The notes: generated by a model not told the origin, from the letters alone. Shown: positions 1 to 12,289, numbered from the stretch's first letter. The stretch: DNA of 64,000 nt from Rhodamnia argentea (GCF_020921035.1 NC_063156.1:7998001-8062000); one strand, 5' to 3'. Made by a program: numbers and translations.

Positions 1-778
1 TTCCTAGATCAATTAATGTCATCTTCGTCTGCATGCAAGAGAAGTGCGGTTGTTGGTTGGGAAAAGTACAAAAGTTTATGTTTCGTTGATTAGTAGATAT
101 TAACAAAACTAGACCTAGGTTTGACTTGCTGGGAAAAACTCTTGAACTTGCGGGATAAAGCATTACCGAGCAAGAAACGATCAAGAAAAATTAAGTACGA
201 AAAATTTGATGCTTTCTACGGGCTCCCCCAAGTTTTAATGTCTGGATCCGAGCTAACCACAGCTATAACCGCCCCGAGAAAACTACACCAGATAGGCTCT
301 AATCAAATTTATATCGACTCAATAAAAAGGAGAAATTTTATCTTTCCATGACGCAAAAGGTTGGGTTAGCTCTTCAATTTGGTCTTGGTATTTGTACGAT
401 CTTAATGGGGATAATGAGGATAACATTTTGTGGTGTGCGACCCAAAACATCGATCGATGTCCCACGAGACTCTAGTTGATCTCCAAATATGACAGCAACG
501 TTTGTTGTTTTCTCATCCGTTAGCACATTTCGAAACAAAAACTCGAGCGCCTATGCTTGCTCCTCCATTGTGTTTTCCAGGATGTCTTTGCTAATCTCCG
601 TGGCCCCTACTATTTTGCTCCTCTGTGAAGATGGTAATACATCATCAGACCAATACTCCATGAATAATCAAGAATTCCAAATTCGACACCACCTGATAAG
701 TGGAAAGAAACTAACAACAAGTCCTGCAAGTGGCTGGAAACCAGTCGTGATGATATATGAGAAGAATAAGTATGATGT
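1..778. other. No gene recognised
   Basis: I see only short, unrelated open frames on both strands here, none with a recognisable domain or convincing splice structure. The stretch lies downstream of the F-box relic that follows, which is on the minus strand. Confidence 0.4.
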
Positions 779-1692
779 CTACTGTTTTAAACTCATTAGC
801 ATTGTTTGATAAAGATTTGATGAAGATATAAGGTCTCGCTTGAGAGAAACGAGGCTTAGGGTTTCACACCGCCAATCCTCGCAAAAACCTGCCTCGGTCC
901 AACACGTCGTGAACCTATGCTTGTTCACATCGTACAGATACACGTGTCCCTGAGCACCCACACGTATCGTTGTGCCTCGGGTTTGGACAATGGACCAGCG
1001 CCAGCGGTCCCTCCAGCTCGGGCACTCGCGTCCCCAGATTGAAGTCGCGGCATCCGAGGAATAGAATACATCTGGGATCGGGATCAAGCTGAAATCCTCC
1101 TTGGTAAGGTCGAAAGAGAGCATCGCCCTCGGAAACGGGCCTTCCGATAAAAGGGCAAGCGCTGTGAGAAGATGGCGGGGCTTTGCAGGTCCTCCACGAT
1201 CACTTATTGAAATGGTAGATTCGTGTCCTCGTTAGGTTGCGAGCTTTCTCGATTTGTACCATGTTGTATGTGTTGGTAGAGCGATCGAAGCCGAACCCGT
1301 AGACCCACATTTTTGGTTGAAGATCAGGTGCCCTTGGCAATCTGATCAGGATTTCTTTAGTAAGGGGATTAATGAAGTGGTCAGGATTATTCTTGACATC
1401 GTCCCGGTGCCCGTAAAAGAACAAGCCATTGCAAGCGCCTAGAAGCACGTAGCCTTTGAGTCCCGGGGAATTTATTTATCCCGATCAACTGCGTTGCCGC
1501 TTCCTCGTGCATCCTCAGGAGATGGATCTTCTCTTGCCAGGCGTTATGGCATAAAACCACTGGTCCTTTCAAGCGGTGCAATGAATTGCGGAAGTAGGAA
1601 TCATCGACGACCTCTTGTCAGCGCTTCAATCAAGACTCTGGAGAGGTGGATGTCGGAGAGGATGGCTAGAGGAAGTTCATCCATGCTCATCA
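779..1692 (-). pseudogene. Decayed F-box/FBA-type gene
   Basis: This is a relic of a plant F-box protein with a C-terminal F-box-associated domain, the kind that acts as a substrate adaptor of SCF ubiquitin ligases. On the minus strand it starts near 1692 with MSMDELPLAILSD, which matches the start of the F-box in the sister copy at 4145-5216. The core of the F-box (the part equivalent to RFRCVCKCW in the sister) is missing and the frame is lost. Homologous pieces follow in different frames: 1581-1387, 1448-1200 (VNPLTKEIL-like and YGFGFD motifs, then a stop) and 1123-779 (LSFDLTKEDFS, VYLYDVNKHRF). At least three frame breaks, one deletion and a premature stop make a functional product unlikely. 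Confidence 0.75.
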
Positions 1693-2231
1693 AGAGTGGA
1701 GCCACCGTCTACGGACGCTGTTCAGCGCCGCACGTACATTACAGGAATGTTAAGGAAGGAATTTCATTACAAGTTTGAATGAATATAAATTTTGTCTCCT
1801 TGTTCTATAAGGGCGAGGATTATCCTTTGTAGATACACAGATCGATATGGTTCGTCGGCTTAAACTATGCGTTAAGATCGGCGTCACTATCTTTCCAAAA
1901 TTTGGTTGAATTCTGCCACCTCTTGATTGGTTCTTCACATATAGACGTGGCCCTTTTTTCTTTTTGTGCTTGAGCAAAAGCAAAAACAAACAAACACTAG
2001 TTAAATTTACATTAACTACGAGTTAATCATATACGGATTAGTTTGTCAATATTTATATTTTGTGAAAGTTTCAAATTTTCAGATAAAAACTAGAAAACCA
2101 AAATGCATGAGCCGCAAGACACAGAATAAGCATGAATTGAAAAGAGTGCAAAAGTAAAACTTAAGTTAAAGTATCCATAGATTTCTTGAACAGCGTACAA
2201 AGCCCTCATCAGTAGACAAGTGCTTCGTCGT
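1693..2231. other. Intergenic, no gene seen
   Basis: This AT-rich spacer lies upstream of the F-box relic. No coding domain or repeat structure was recognised. Confidence 0.4.
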
Positions 2232-2502
2232 TGTTAAGAATATTATAGCGGAAGAAAGAAATAGAGAAATCCTTGTATATTTTGATATATCAAAATTAAA
2301 ATCAAATCAGTCTTTTATAGGCTTTATCATATCACTATATGAAGCAATATTTACGTCAAGAAATGCACAATCTTTCAAGATAGAGAATCAACAGAATTTT
2401 CAAAATATCTCTAAATAACAAATTATCCTATAGAATTCCTAATAATCTCTAAATAAAATCAACATAATACTAAATATAATCACTCAAGAATATGCATTAT
2501 CA
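2232..2502 (-). mobile_element. Probable solo LTR (Ty1/copia-like)
   Basis: Read on the minus strand, this 271-bp segment looks like a plant LTR. It has TG at one end and CA at the other, a TATA-like CCTATAAAAG about two thirds of the way along, then a pyrimidine-rich stretch and an end reading TATTCTTAACA. No second LTR, primer-binding site or pol gene lies nearby. I could not find a clear 5-bp target duplication, so the boundaries are uncertain. Confidence 0.4.
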
Positions 2503-3005
2503 AAAGAGATATATGATAGTAGTGTGTGGGGGTAGTTTTTGAAAGTTAAGTCTTAGTGTTTTTGTTATTTGTGGTGTTCTTGGAGTTTTATAGGAAGATA
2601 GTTAAATCCATTTGTTTCACGAAAAATAAACGATTTGAAAAATATTTTCCTAAAAATAATCATTTTTATTGCTTGAAATAGTCGGCCAATGGAAAATAAT
2701 TTCATCATCGACAGCTATTCATGTCTAAAAAATTACCCAAGGATGATAAAAATATTTATCTTTCATTCAATTTTTTGTAAGCGATACAAGCAAACATTTT
2801 TAAGAAAATATTTTCCACGTCATTCATCTTCCGCGAATCATAAGAAGCCTAAGTGTCATAAGGCAATCGTGGGAAAGAGATGGTGCTTTTTTTTTCATTA
2901 TATAAATGAGATCGTAACTCTTTCCTGACGTTTCACCAGTTCTTGTTGCTCCATATAATGCAAGCCCTCTGCTGCAAACATTGAACCTAAGCTTCTACTA
3001 TTATT
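2503..3005. other. Intergenic, no gene seen
   Basis: AT-rich sequence with short random frames. The last nine bases (2997-3005) are the left target-site duplication of the transposon that starts at 3006. Confidence 0.4.
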
Positions 3006-3681
3006 GGCTTTAAGTACACTATAAGTGCCATAAGTGTGTCAATTTTTTTGAAAAATGCTCACTTAAGTACCAATACGGGTTTGAGCTTACATGGCTTGCC
3101 AAAAATGCTACGTGGACTCATTTTTTATTATTATCGGAGTCTATGTGGCTTGCCGGAATTGCACATGGACTTCCACGTAGGATTAAACTAAAAAAATTTA
3201 AAAAAATCAATTGAAATTCATAAAAATAAGCTGAAAAATTATAAATTAAAAAAAAGGCCCTTGTCGTCACCTCCACACCTTTGCCAGGCATTGCCAAGGC
3301 TAGGCAAGGCCTTACAATGGCTAGGCGAGGCCCCGCCTCCCATCGATGGGGGTCGCCAACCACTAGCCGGGGCTTGGCGACCCCCAGCCAACCCCCACCC
3401 TCGCCGACCTCAACCGGTGATGGTGGGGGGCGGCAACGAGGGCTGCACAAACTTGTTGCCTGAATGAAACCCCACAAGTTTTTTTTTTTTTAAGATTTCA
3501 GGTAATTTTTTTATTTAATTTTTTATTTTAAAATTCTACGTGGAAATCCATGTGGCTAGAATTTTATAAAAAATATGCCATGTCAAATAATAAATTTAAA
3601 TGTTAAAGCCATGTATTTCATTTGGTACTAAAGTGATACTTGTCGTAAACAACTTATGGCACTTGGTAGTGTACTTAACCC
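3006..3681. mobile_element. Mutator-like inverted-repeat element, non-autonomous
   Basis: The 676-bp element is bounded by inverted termini (left GGCTTTAAGTACAC, right GTGTACTTAACCC). The inverted similarity extends roughly 180 bp inward and includes the paired motif TTCCACGTAG near 3171-3181 and its complement near 3536. It is flanked by a perfect 9-bp duplication, ACTATTATT, at 2997-3005 and 3682-3690, which is the size typical of the Mutator superfamily. The core (about 3260-3470) is strongly GC-rich and gives overlapping open frames on both strands that look compositional rather than genuine. No transposase is present, so it would depend on an enzyme supplied elsewhere. Confidence 0.85.
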
Positions 3682-4144
3682 ACTATTATTCTATCGGTTC
3701 TCAAGTCGGATCGGCAAAAATTTCAATTTGGCTCGAATAACGAACTACGATTCAAGACATACTCAACATGGATGGTCAAGAAGTAGTGCGTTCATGTTCT
3801 ACAGGTTAGCATCTAATGTTGCCACTGAAATGGTACTTTCTGGCCGCAATCGTAGTTCTTTCGCCACGATTGAGACGTGCTTATTGCCGTGTTAGTGTGA
3901 GGGTTCAATTGCTTGCCGCGGCCGTGCTTGAACCCAAATCTTTATGGCTTAGGACTGTCATGCTTGTTCTTGTCCCTTGCCGCTCGACTTCTGCTGCTAT
4001 TATTTGACGATGGCATAGCATGGTACGCACAACTCTGATTTTGGTCCTACATTCTTTGCAGAAGGTAGAGCGCATTACCATTGAGTTTTGCGTTAAAAGT
4101 TTATTAACGAATGAGAAAAAGAGCAAAGGGAAAATAATCACAGC
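3682..4144. other. Intergenic, no gene seen
   Basis: It begins with the right target-site duplication (3682-3690). The remainder has no recognised domain and lies downstream of the minus-strand F-box gene. Confidence 0.4.
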
Positions 4145-5216
4145 CTAACCCGATGTCTCCTCACCAAGGAGTCGCTCCAGAGAAACCAGGCTTAGTGTCA
4201 CGGACCGACACCGGTAAAGCGCATCACTGTGACACTCTGGGATGTCCTCAGTCCCGCACCTCGTGAATCTTTTCTCGTCGACATCGTACAAATACACGTC
4301 CCCGCGGTGTCGGAGGATGAGCTTGTCGCTTTTGTACTGGCCTACCAAGCAGCAATTTGCACTGGCGGTATGGATCTTGTATTTCCTGGTCCACTCTCTG
4401 CTGTCAAGCACCCACACCTCGATGAGGTCCATGTAGGAATAACGGAACAGCCCCGGCGATCCTCCCAGCTCGACGAGTCGGCACCGAAAACTGGATCGAG
4501 CTGAACTCCTCGTTGGTTAGGTCGAAAGAGAGCATCACCCCCATGTTGAGGAACCAGTTCAAAGCTCCAGAAGCAAAGAAGAATTTACGACAAGGCAACT
4601 GAGAAGGCGGCGGGGCTTTGCAGGTCCTCCACAATCGCTTCTCGAAATCGTAGACTCGAGCCCTCATCATCATGCGGGTACGAGTTGCATCCATTTGTAC
4701 CATCTTGTAAGTGTTGGCAGAGCAATCAAAGCCGAACCCGTAAACCGACATATCTGGTCGAAGATCGGGTGCTCTTGGCAATCTCAGGATCTCTTTAGTA
4801 AGAGGATTAACCAGGAGCACAGGATTATTCTTGACATCGATCAAGTGCCCTAAAAGAGGAAGCCATTGCAGGCACCTTGGAGCATATAGTCTCTGCAGTC
4901 CCGGGAATTTCGCTATCTGGATCATCTTCATCGGCGCTTCCTCTTGTATCCTGAGGGGATAGATCTCCTCTTTTCTATAATCATGGTATAGAAGCATTCT
5001 TTCTTTCGAGCAGTGCAATGAGTTGCGAAAGTAGGAATTATCTATGGCTTCTATGGCTTCTTGCCAGCACTTGCAGACGCATCGGAACCGTAGTAGCGAC
5101 TGGATCGAGACCCTAGAGAGGATGTCGGAGAGGATGGCTAGAGGAAGTCCATCCATTTTCATCAAGAGTGGAGCCACCGTCTGCTTGAGGCCGTTCACCG
5201 CCGTATAATCCATCAC
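4145..5216 (-). pseudogene. F-box/FBA-type protein with one frameshift
   Basis: This is an almost complete plant F-box gene (SCF substrate-adaptor family). The first frame, 5216 to 4404, gives 270 residues. It contains an F-box at about residues 23-60 (LPLAILSDILS, RFRCVCKCW) and an F-box-associated domain (LVNPLTKEILRLP, YGFGFDCSANTYK, FASGALNW, LSFDLTNEEFS). Near 4480-4490 the frame shifts by one base. The expected continuation (LVELGGSPGLFRYSY, then VWVLDSREW, VYLYDVDEKRF) runs on in another frame to a TAG at 4145. Everything else looks intact, so this is either a young pseudogene, a sequencing error, or a truncated protein lacking about 110 residues. Two older relatives in the window are more decayed. 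Confidence 0.8.
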
Positions 5217-6479
5217 AAGGAACGAGAGGGGTTATTTATTAAGAACTTACCAATTACTTATTCTGTTTCCTTGGTCTATTCGGATGATGGTTTCCCTTGT
5301 AGATACGGATCGATCGTTTATCTTTCATGACCAAAAAGAGTCATTTAGCATCTTTGAATACTTTTTCTCACATGAGCACGTCATTTCCGTTGTCATTTGC
5401 CATTAGTTTCCGAAGAGTCAAAACTTGGTCAACTTCCGGAAGACGGATCAAATCAACCTTTCTCTACCCCGATTTCATTTAGCCGTCGTCGATGTAACAA
5501 AAATCAATCGCGAAATGAATTTTCTCCAAATTTATAATTTCAAATTTCGATCGGCCAAAAATCTATATTCACCGGAGGCCTAGTAAAGATGATTTTTAGT
5601 GGGACCCTTTGCATCACCCGTTACATTACAAATCACGTCCATGATGAATATGACATTGTCTTAACGACGATAGGAGGACACTTTTGCACATTTTTTTTTA
5701 AATGCTAAGATGGTTACAAAGAGTATTCCACGTGGTTACACAGATTTTTAATTAAGATGTTGTTATTGTGTATGATTTCAAAATCAAACCCGCGTTGATA
5801 AAACCATGTGAATTTTTCTTCGGTTGACCTAGTATGGTTCTCAATATAGGTAATTGATGACTTCTAATGAATTTGTTTTTATTGGCAAAGGTTGTGGGCT
5901 ACCAATCTTTTGAAATGAATGTTATAACCACGCCCGAAATTGTATTTACGATATTTACTCGGTTTACCTTAGATTGTAACGTTACAACTGATCACGGGCC
6001 TAGCCATTGACGAGGCTGCCCAGGCCCAACCAGAGCCACATAGGCCGAAGTCATCATTGGGTGGGCTTTGCTCAAAGGAAAAGTTCATAAATTCTCACAC
6101 TTAGTAGTGAAATGGATAATATTCTTTTGTTGGTATGATATATACACAAAGGTCAATAAAACCAAGATATGTCATGCTTAATTCTGTCAATCGTGGCAAA
6201 TCCATATTTAATTCTGTCAATCGTGACAAAGCATTCCGATTTGTCAACAAAAAAAAAAAATCTACTTCTTCTTTTACTTTTTACTGTTCGTTTAATCTAT
6301 TCTCACAATTCATGCTCTTTATCGAACGGATTACAAACGTTAATTTTGCTGTCTCTCGTGAGCTTTATTCCTGAATTTCAAAGAATCAACGGCGGTCGCT
6401 CAAGAAAACAGAGGTCGAGGATTTCTTTAACCCCCTTCTTGGGATGTTTTAGGTGACCCAAAAAATAATTGGGAGCAAC
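5217..6479. other. Intergenic, no gene seen
   Basis: Upstream flank of the F-box gene followed by AT-rich DNA. It has short frames only and no convincing domain. Confidence 0.4.
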
Positions 6480-7320
6480 TCCGTCAAATGGGTACCAATT
6501 TGAGATTTTTTTTTATATTATTTTAAAGGATTTTTAAATTGTAAACCTCGTCGGTGGAGAAAATTACAATCACCACATCACCACTGGCGACGGTCGTGTG
6601 TGGAAATCTTCTCTTGGTGTTTTTCGATATCCATTTTCTATTTTGGTTTTTTACTCTTCTAGTTCTTTTAAAATTGAGAAAAAATGGGCTTTTTTTAAAA
6701 ATATGGTTTAAAAAAAATTACCAATTTAGGGCATTTTAAAAAATTACCGATTTAGGGCGTCTGCTATGGCTCTGTGGCAGGCAGAGGCGCACAAAGTGTT
6801 GTACCCATCTTAATTTTTTTTTTTGACATTCTTTATTTTTTTTGTAGCCGCAGATTTTATATTACCGTGCCACCCCTCCGTTCGACCACCCGAGGCAACC
6901 GCAGACCCGTCGTCCATCCTCATCATAGCCACTCGCCCGCGAATCACTCACGGTCCTTTTGCTCGTGGGCCGTGCCGACCCAAGATCCACGGACTCGTAA
7001 CCCCCAACCACTCCGCCGTGCCACGCCGCCCTCCACCAACCCACCCCCGAGGACCCTTGTGTGTCATGACCTCGTGCGCCCCATGCCACGCCGCCCTGAG
7101 GACCTTGTGTGCCAGCCCATGCCACTCCATGCTCCGCGAGTTATACCGAATATTTTCATGCGGTGTGGGGACCAGATTGAACATTTACCTAAAGTTCATG
7201 GATCATATCGAACAAATTAAAATTTTATATATCAAATTGCACATTGAAATAAATTTTAAGAATCACATCGAACAAATTAAAAGTTTATGAATCATATTGC
7301 ACATTTGACTGAAATTGTAG
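6480..7320. mobile_element. Probable truncated inverted-repeat element with GC-rich core
   Basis: A GC-rich, proline/arginine-biased block (about 6870-7140) sits between AT-rich flanks, as in the better-defined elements at 3006-3681 and 13230-14183. The left flank repeats a motif like AAATTACCAATTTAGGGC twice (about 6714-6760). The right flank repeats a motif like ATCGAACAAATTAAAA twice (about 7203-7282). Overlapping long frames on both strands through the core are best read as a composition effect. I could not pair the termini or find a target duplication. Confidence 0.4.
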
Positions 7321-10258
7321 TATTTTCACTACAAAATATCCACAGGTGCGTGGAAAAAAAAAAGGTAGGCTAAAGCGTAATCATTTGGAGTTGTTCGCTC
7401 TTTTTGACCAAAAAGATGAGACTCGATAGTTATCTGGCTTCATCAGAAGAAAAGAGAAAAAGGGGTGCTTGGAATGTTCTCTCGGACTGGAGTACGATCT
7501 TTCCTTCTTCGACCCCTTCCTCATCTTCGATCCATAGATGACAAATTGAACTTACTTTACTTTCTTATAACCCATCATGAGTTTCAATATCGTAAAACCC
7601 CGATCGTCACGGTATTGATCTACATTAGATTGATAAATTTTGGGAGTGGTACTTACTTTAGGAGCAATCACAAAAACTAATTAACAAAAAAAAAAAAAAA
7701 AATAGATGGTGGCTCACCGAACGTTCAAAATGACGGGTTGAAACTCCATCGGAATATAAAAGAAAAAACAGAGTTAATGCCGTCAAAAATTCCGGACCAG
7801 TACCCGGTGACACACTTACTCCAAACTAAGTTTCATCTTAATAAAAATATCAAACCGGTACCCACTAATGTTATCTATTGAAAACTAATTCTCGTCTTAC
7901 AGAAAATTAGAAGTTTGGCATCGGACGTTAAGAATAATTTTAGATTAGGAATATCGACCTGGGATTTCTCGTGAGATTAAAATAATTTTAAAGTAAACGT
8001 GTCATGGAGTGTCCGTTTGAGATATCTAATGGGTAACCTAGAGAAGCACATAAACATTTGAACTTTTCTTCCGTAGTTGCCGGTATTTTGTTCAAATTTC
8101 TTTATTTTGGGGGGGACAAAAAGAAATCAAAATGCTTAATTCTTTTTTTTTTTTTGTAGATTTATCTCGTTTATTTATTGGCGCCACGAGTAGTTTGAGT
8201 TGTGCAGCTGCGTCGGTTGAAGTTCGAAACTGCACTGACTTTTCGCTTTGTTGTTTACTTCCCCCATGGATGCCAACTCCGCCTCGTCAGGTGCAATTCA
8301 AACGAGAGGCGGAAAAAGGCCCAAAAAAGCCAGCAAGAAAGACGGAGACAACAGCATCATCGCACCCCACCCGATGGTCGTACCGAGTAGAGCCGACAAA
8401 TTATGGGCATTCAATTTTTTAAGGACAGCGTGGACACCACTCATTCGTTCCCCTCCCTTGCGCGCAATCAACTCCAAAAATTAGATCCAAACCTACCTCT
8501 CCCTCTCTCTCTCTCTCTCTCTTCTGTTCTCTGTCTCTTTCTTTCTTTTTTTGGAAAGCATAAAGAGGCGAGGCGACCAGCACCGGCGGCGACACTCTCC
8601 GAGAATTATCGAAAGAGCTACGCACCAATTATGCAATGCTCGGTTTGAATCATATACATTCCGCGCCGTCTGTGATCCGGAATTTTGAGTTCGGCGAAAT
8701 ATTACCGCTGCTCCACCGAGACGATGGAGGTCGGGCAGCTTCTCCGTACGAGATTTGCTGCAGCTAGGCAACTTAGTATGACTCGTTTGGAGATCACTCG
8801 TGACATGGATCGAACTCGCGGTTCCGTAAAAGACATCTTACTTGTTGACCGCGAGGCCAACCACCATGACGCTTATACAAAACCATCTTTAAGCGAAAAG
8901 TTGGGGCGGGGGATATATTGAAGAGAAATTAATGGAAGAAAATGGTCTAAATGAATGTATGTCTCCGTACCATTTTTGAGTATCGTAATTAACACAAGAA
9001 ATTAAGGGCTCGACGAAGCCTACTATAATGCATTATACAACTTGCTTCGGGCCGAATTGCAAGAACTATTTTCAAGATCTACCCTAATTGTAATTTCATG
9101 CTTCCGGTCTCAAAATAAACACTTTTGTGCTTCATATTTCAAAAGATTTTTTCGTTGTAAACCTCGTCGGTGAGCATTTTCTTTGCCCCCGCCCCTTAAC
9201 GGGTTGTATAAGTTCGTGAATAATATCAACACGACGGAAGTACGCGGAGGAAATCTTCGGCTTTGGTAGTGTTTCCACGAGTAATCCATTTTCGAAATAT
9301 TAAGAGGATGCATTTTGCACTATAGTTTTAGCTCATTGCTATATTTTGTTGCATCCATCTTGGCGACACTCATGTTGGTGTCTTTACAATTTTCAGCGAT
9401 TTAGGTGAGAGTTGCACCTGCTTATAGGCCCTCGATTTGCCTTCTTCTTTTTAATTCTAATTTATTTTTAAGTGTTAAAAAACCATATTTAGAAATGTCA
9501 AGACACGGAGAAATAAATTACAAAAAATTCACATCACTATTTTTATAAGCAAATTAACGAAATTAAAAATTTTCACCACTAAATTTTTTTTATACGTTTT
9601 AGGACTTAATTACGCTTTTACGAAAAAAATTAAGACTTTCAATTTACTTATCTCATTTTTTTCAAACTCAAAATCATTGGATAAATGACAAGCATATTCG
9701 AAGTTAGTTTTACAATTAAATAATTTTACAAGTAGTAGTTCAACGGTGAGTGCGTCAAATCACTTTTTACTATGGCAAAGGTCAAATAAAATAAAATAAA
9801 TTTTAGGACTTGATTTTATTTTTTTAAAGTTTTAAGATTTAATTATACTTTTGGTGAAAATTTAGAATTATTAGTACACTTATCTTTACTTTTTTAAAAT
9901 ACAAGTAAAACAGGTCTAATAAAAACAAATTCGAGAAATGCTACGAAATTTGGAAGACAAGGGATCGCAGGAGGAATAAAACTAGAACTAGTTTGTCCGC
10001 AAGGAAGGAACCTCCAGCCAACGTTAGCGAATGATGATGGGTCGTGTCCGTCCCATTTGAGATTACCGATACAAATGCTCTTTCTCTCTCCACTGCCTTA
10101 ATCACCATGTCACGTTCATCTTCTTCTTTTTGTCTCCGTTCTGACCGTCACCGCTCTCTCTCTCTCTCTTCTGCACCTCGCATTTCTTCTTCGTCTCCCT
10201 CTTCTTCCTGGGCTCACCTTCTCACAAATTCGTCCGCGACCCGATTCAAGCCTCTCAA
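7321..10258. other. Intergenic; repeat scraps and upstream region of the SKIP2-like gene
   Basis: No gene is supported. A (CT)n tract lies at 8503-8522, followed by unremarkable moderately GC-rich DNA to about 8900. Around 9157-9174 the string TTGTAAACCTCGTCGGTG repeats one at 6539-6556, suggesting a shared dispersed repeat. Between 9590 and 9890 two related AT-rich pieces, each with a TTAGGACTT(A/G)ATT-like motif, resemble the outer arms of the Mutator-like elements. 10060-10200 is pyrimidine-rich and probably the 5' leader of the gene starting at 10259. Confidence 0.4.
8503..8522. repeat. (CT)n microsatellite
   Basis: Ten perfect CT units in intergenic DNA. Comparable (CT)n tracts lie at 13786-13804, 15827-15847 and 19226-19249 (the last in an intron of the helicase gene). 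Confidence 0.95.
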
Positions 10259-12086
10259 ATGGGTCAAGCTCCCTCTTCTTCTTCTTCTTGCTCCTCCTGT
10301 CGCGCATTGTCAGCCACCGCCGCCGTCGATAGCCATGCCCGCGAAGGCCCCGCCGCCGACCACCGCGACCTCACGGCGGCCTTGCCCGACGAGTGCGTCG
10401 CCTCGGTCTTCGCCCTCCTCGGCTCCGACGACCGGAACTCCTGCTCCCTCGTCTGCCGCCGGTGGCACCTCGTCGATGCCAAGTCGCGGCAGCGCCTCGC
10501 CCTCGCACGCCCGCTCTGAGATCTCCCCCTCGCTCCCGTCCGCTGCTCCGCCGGTTCAGCGCCGTCTCCGTGCTCTCCCTGAAGTGCTCCCGCAAGCGCG
10601 TGAGCCTCGGCGACGACGCTCTTGCCCTGGTCGCGGCGTCGCTGCCGTCCCTCAAGAAGCTCAAGCTCAAGGGCTGCGTCGACGTCTCCGACGACGGCCT
10701 CCTCGCCTTCTCCCTCCGGCGTCCCCTGGCTCTGGAGAAGGTCTCGCTCATCGCATGCGGGTTCGGCGCCCGGGGGATCGTCTCGCTGCTCCGCAATTGC
10801 CCGTCGCTCCGCGACCTCACGCTCAAGCGGCTGCGCAAGCTCGACGCGCAGAGCACGCCTCTCTCAATCGACGCGTACTACGACGGCGACGATGACAATG
10901 AAGCCAAGAACGCGAATGCGTCGAAGAAGGAGAAGAAGCAAGTGAACTTTCAGCTGGAGCGACTGTGCATCAAGGACATGCACAACGCTCGCCTCTTCAT
11001 TCCTCTTCTCTGCTCGTCGAAGCCATTGAAGAGCCTCGTTGTTTGCAGGTAAATGGCAGTAGTGTACCGTTGGTATCATGTTCTAACACAGTCAATTACA
11101 CGCGTAATTTTGAACACACACCTTCGATTCGACACGAAACACACAATGTAGCTTGAAATGATCGATTAGAAGGGCGACGGTTTCGAATTAATCCATTCCT
11201 GTGTTGCAGGAGCTCCGGAAATTGGGACAGAGTGCTCGAGAACCTCAGGTTCCGCGGAGGAGGAGCAACCTCCATTTCCGAGATTCAAATGGAGAATGTT
11301 CAAATAGGGGATCCCGGCTTGACCGCAATCGCCGGTTCGTGCCCCGATTTGGACACTCTGTTCCTGAGCCGAGTTACAGATTGCTTCGACGAGGGTCTAT
11401 CAGCGATCGCCAGCTCCTGCAAGAAGCTGAGGAAGCTCCACATCGATGCGTGGACCCGGTTTGGGGGGCGAACCATCGGCGAGGAGGGGATTGCAGCTCT
11501 GGCTGCGAAATCCTTGCGCCTCCAGGAGCTCGTCCTGATGGGCGTCCCAATCACGGCTCCTTCCCTCGGGCTGCTGGCCTCCAACTGCCCGTGCCTCGAG
11601 AGGGTGGCCCTTTGCAACACCGACTCGGTTGGTGACCGGGAGATGGAGGCCATAGCGGCCAAGTTCGGGGCGGTGAAGAAGCTCTGCATCAAGAACTGCC
11701 CGATCACGGGGAGGGGCATTGAGGCAGTGGTCGCGGGGTGCGCGAGCCTGGTGAAGCTGAAGGTGAAGAGGTGCCGGGGGATCGGCCAGGAGAGCGTCAG
11801 CCACTTGAGGGCGAGGAGGGGCGGGCTAGTGATCTCGGTGGACGCGGGGTCACTGGTGTTCGATGGGGCCGATGGAGGAGGAGGAGGGGCGGGTTCGGAG
11901 AACGAAGGAGGAGGGGACGAAGAAGAGAGGAGGAGGAGGAGGGGAAGAAGAAGGGACAATGCCGGCGACAACAGAGGCGGCGGTCCGGCGGGCGCGAGGA
12001 CTAATGCGACGCATGTGATATGCAGTAGCAGAAGCGCGCTTCTGTTGAGGTCCAAGTTTGGGAGCAGGAACGCCTCTCGTGCTTGA
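10259..12086 (+). pseudogene. SKIP2/VFB-type F-box and leucine-rich-repeat gene, F-box out of frame with LRRs
   Basis: Family members are SCF substrate receptors that bind SKP1/ASK through the F-box and targets through LRRs. Exons are 10259-11048 and 11210-12086; the intron has GT-AG ends and splits an Arg codon. The start gives MGQAPSSSSS, as usual for the family, and an F-box at about residues 37-76 (LPDECVASVFALL, CSLVCRRW). The frame then hits TGA at 10517. The family's next stretch (ARSEISPSLPS) appears one frame over, and the LRR region (RRFSAVSVLSL onward) appears in the third frame, running open through exon 2 to TGA at 12084. This implies single-base insertions near 10513 and 10541. 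The LRR part is otherwise clean and ends in a Gly/Glu/Arg-rich tail. It could be a young pseudogene or an assembly error in GC-rich DNA. Confidence 0.8.
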
Positions 12087-12289
12087 TCCGAATCAAATCT
12101 TTGGATTCGTTCTGGCTTCCTCCTAATTTTTTCCCAATTGAATTCCCTTTTTTTCCCTCTCTTTTTCCGATTAATTCAAAAGATGCTTCATTTTCTCTGA
12201 AGCTAAGAAAAATTCGGGTGTTACGAAGTGTGCTTTTTCTGATACGACATCGTAATCAGAAGTGGTTTCCGAAAATCTGAATGCTTGTA

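Noticed and set aside
3118-3477. Frames on both strands inside the element at 3006-3681
   Set aside because: They come from the GC-rich core of a non-autonomous transposon and show no transposase or host domain.
6774-7290. Overlapping proline-rich frames of about 150 codons
   Set aside because: Similar frames exist on both strands at the same place, so base composition explains them; flanks look like a transposable element.
10044-10895. Long plus-strand frame of 283 codons overlapping the SKIP2-like gene
   Set aside because: It carries only part of the linker of the SKIP2-like protein and is otherwise low-complexity Ser/Pro/Arg from GC-rich DNA; the F-box and LRRs lie in the other two frames.
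11300-12055. Minus-strand frame of 251 codons opposite the SKIP2-like LRR exon
   Set aside because: It is a mirror of the GC-rich LRR coding strand with no domain of its own.
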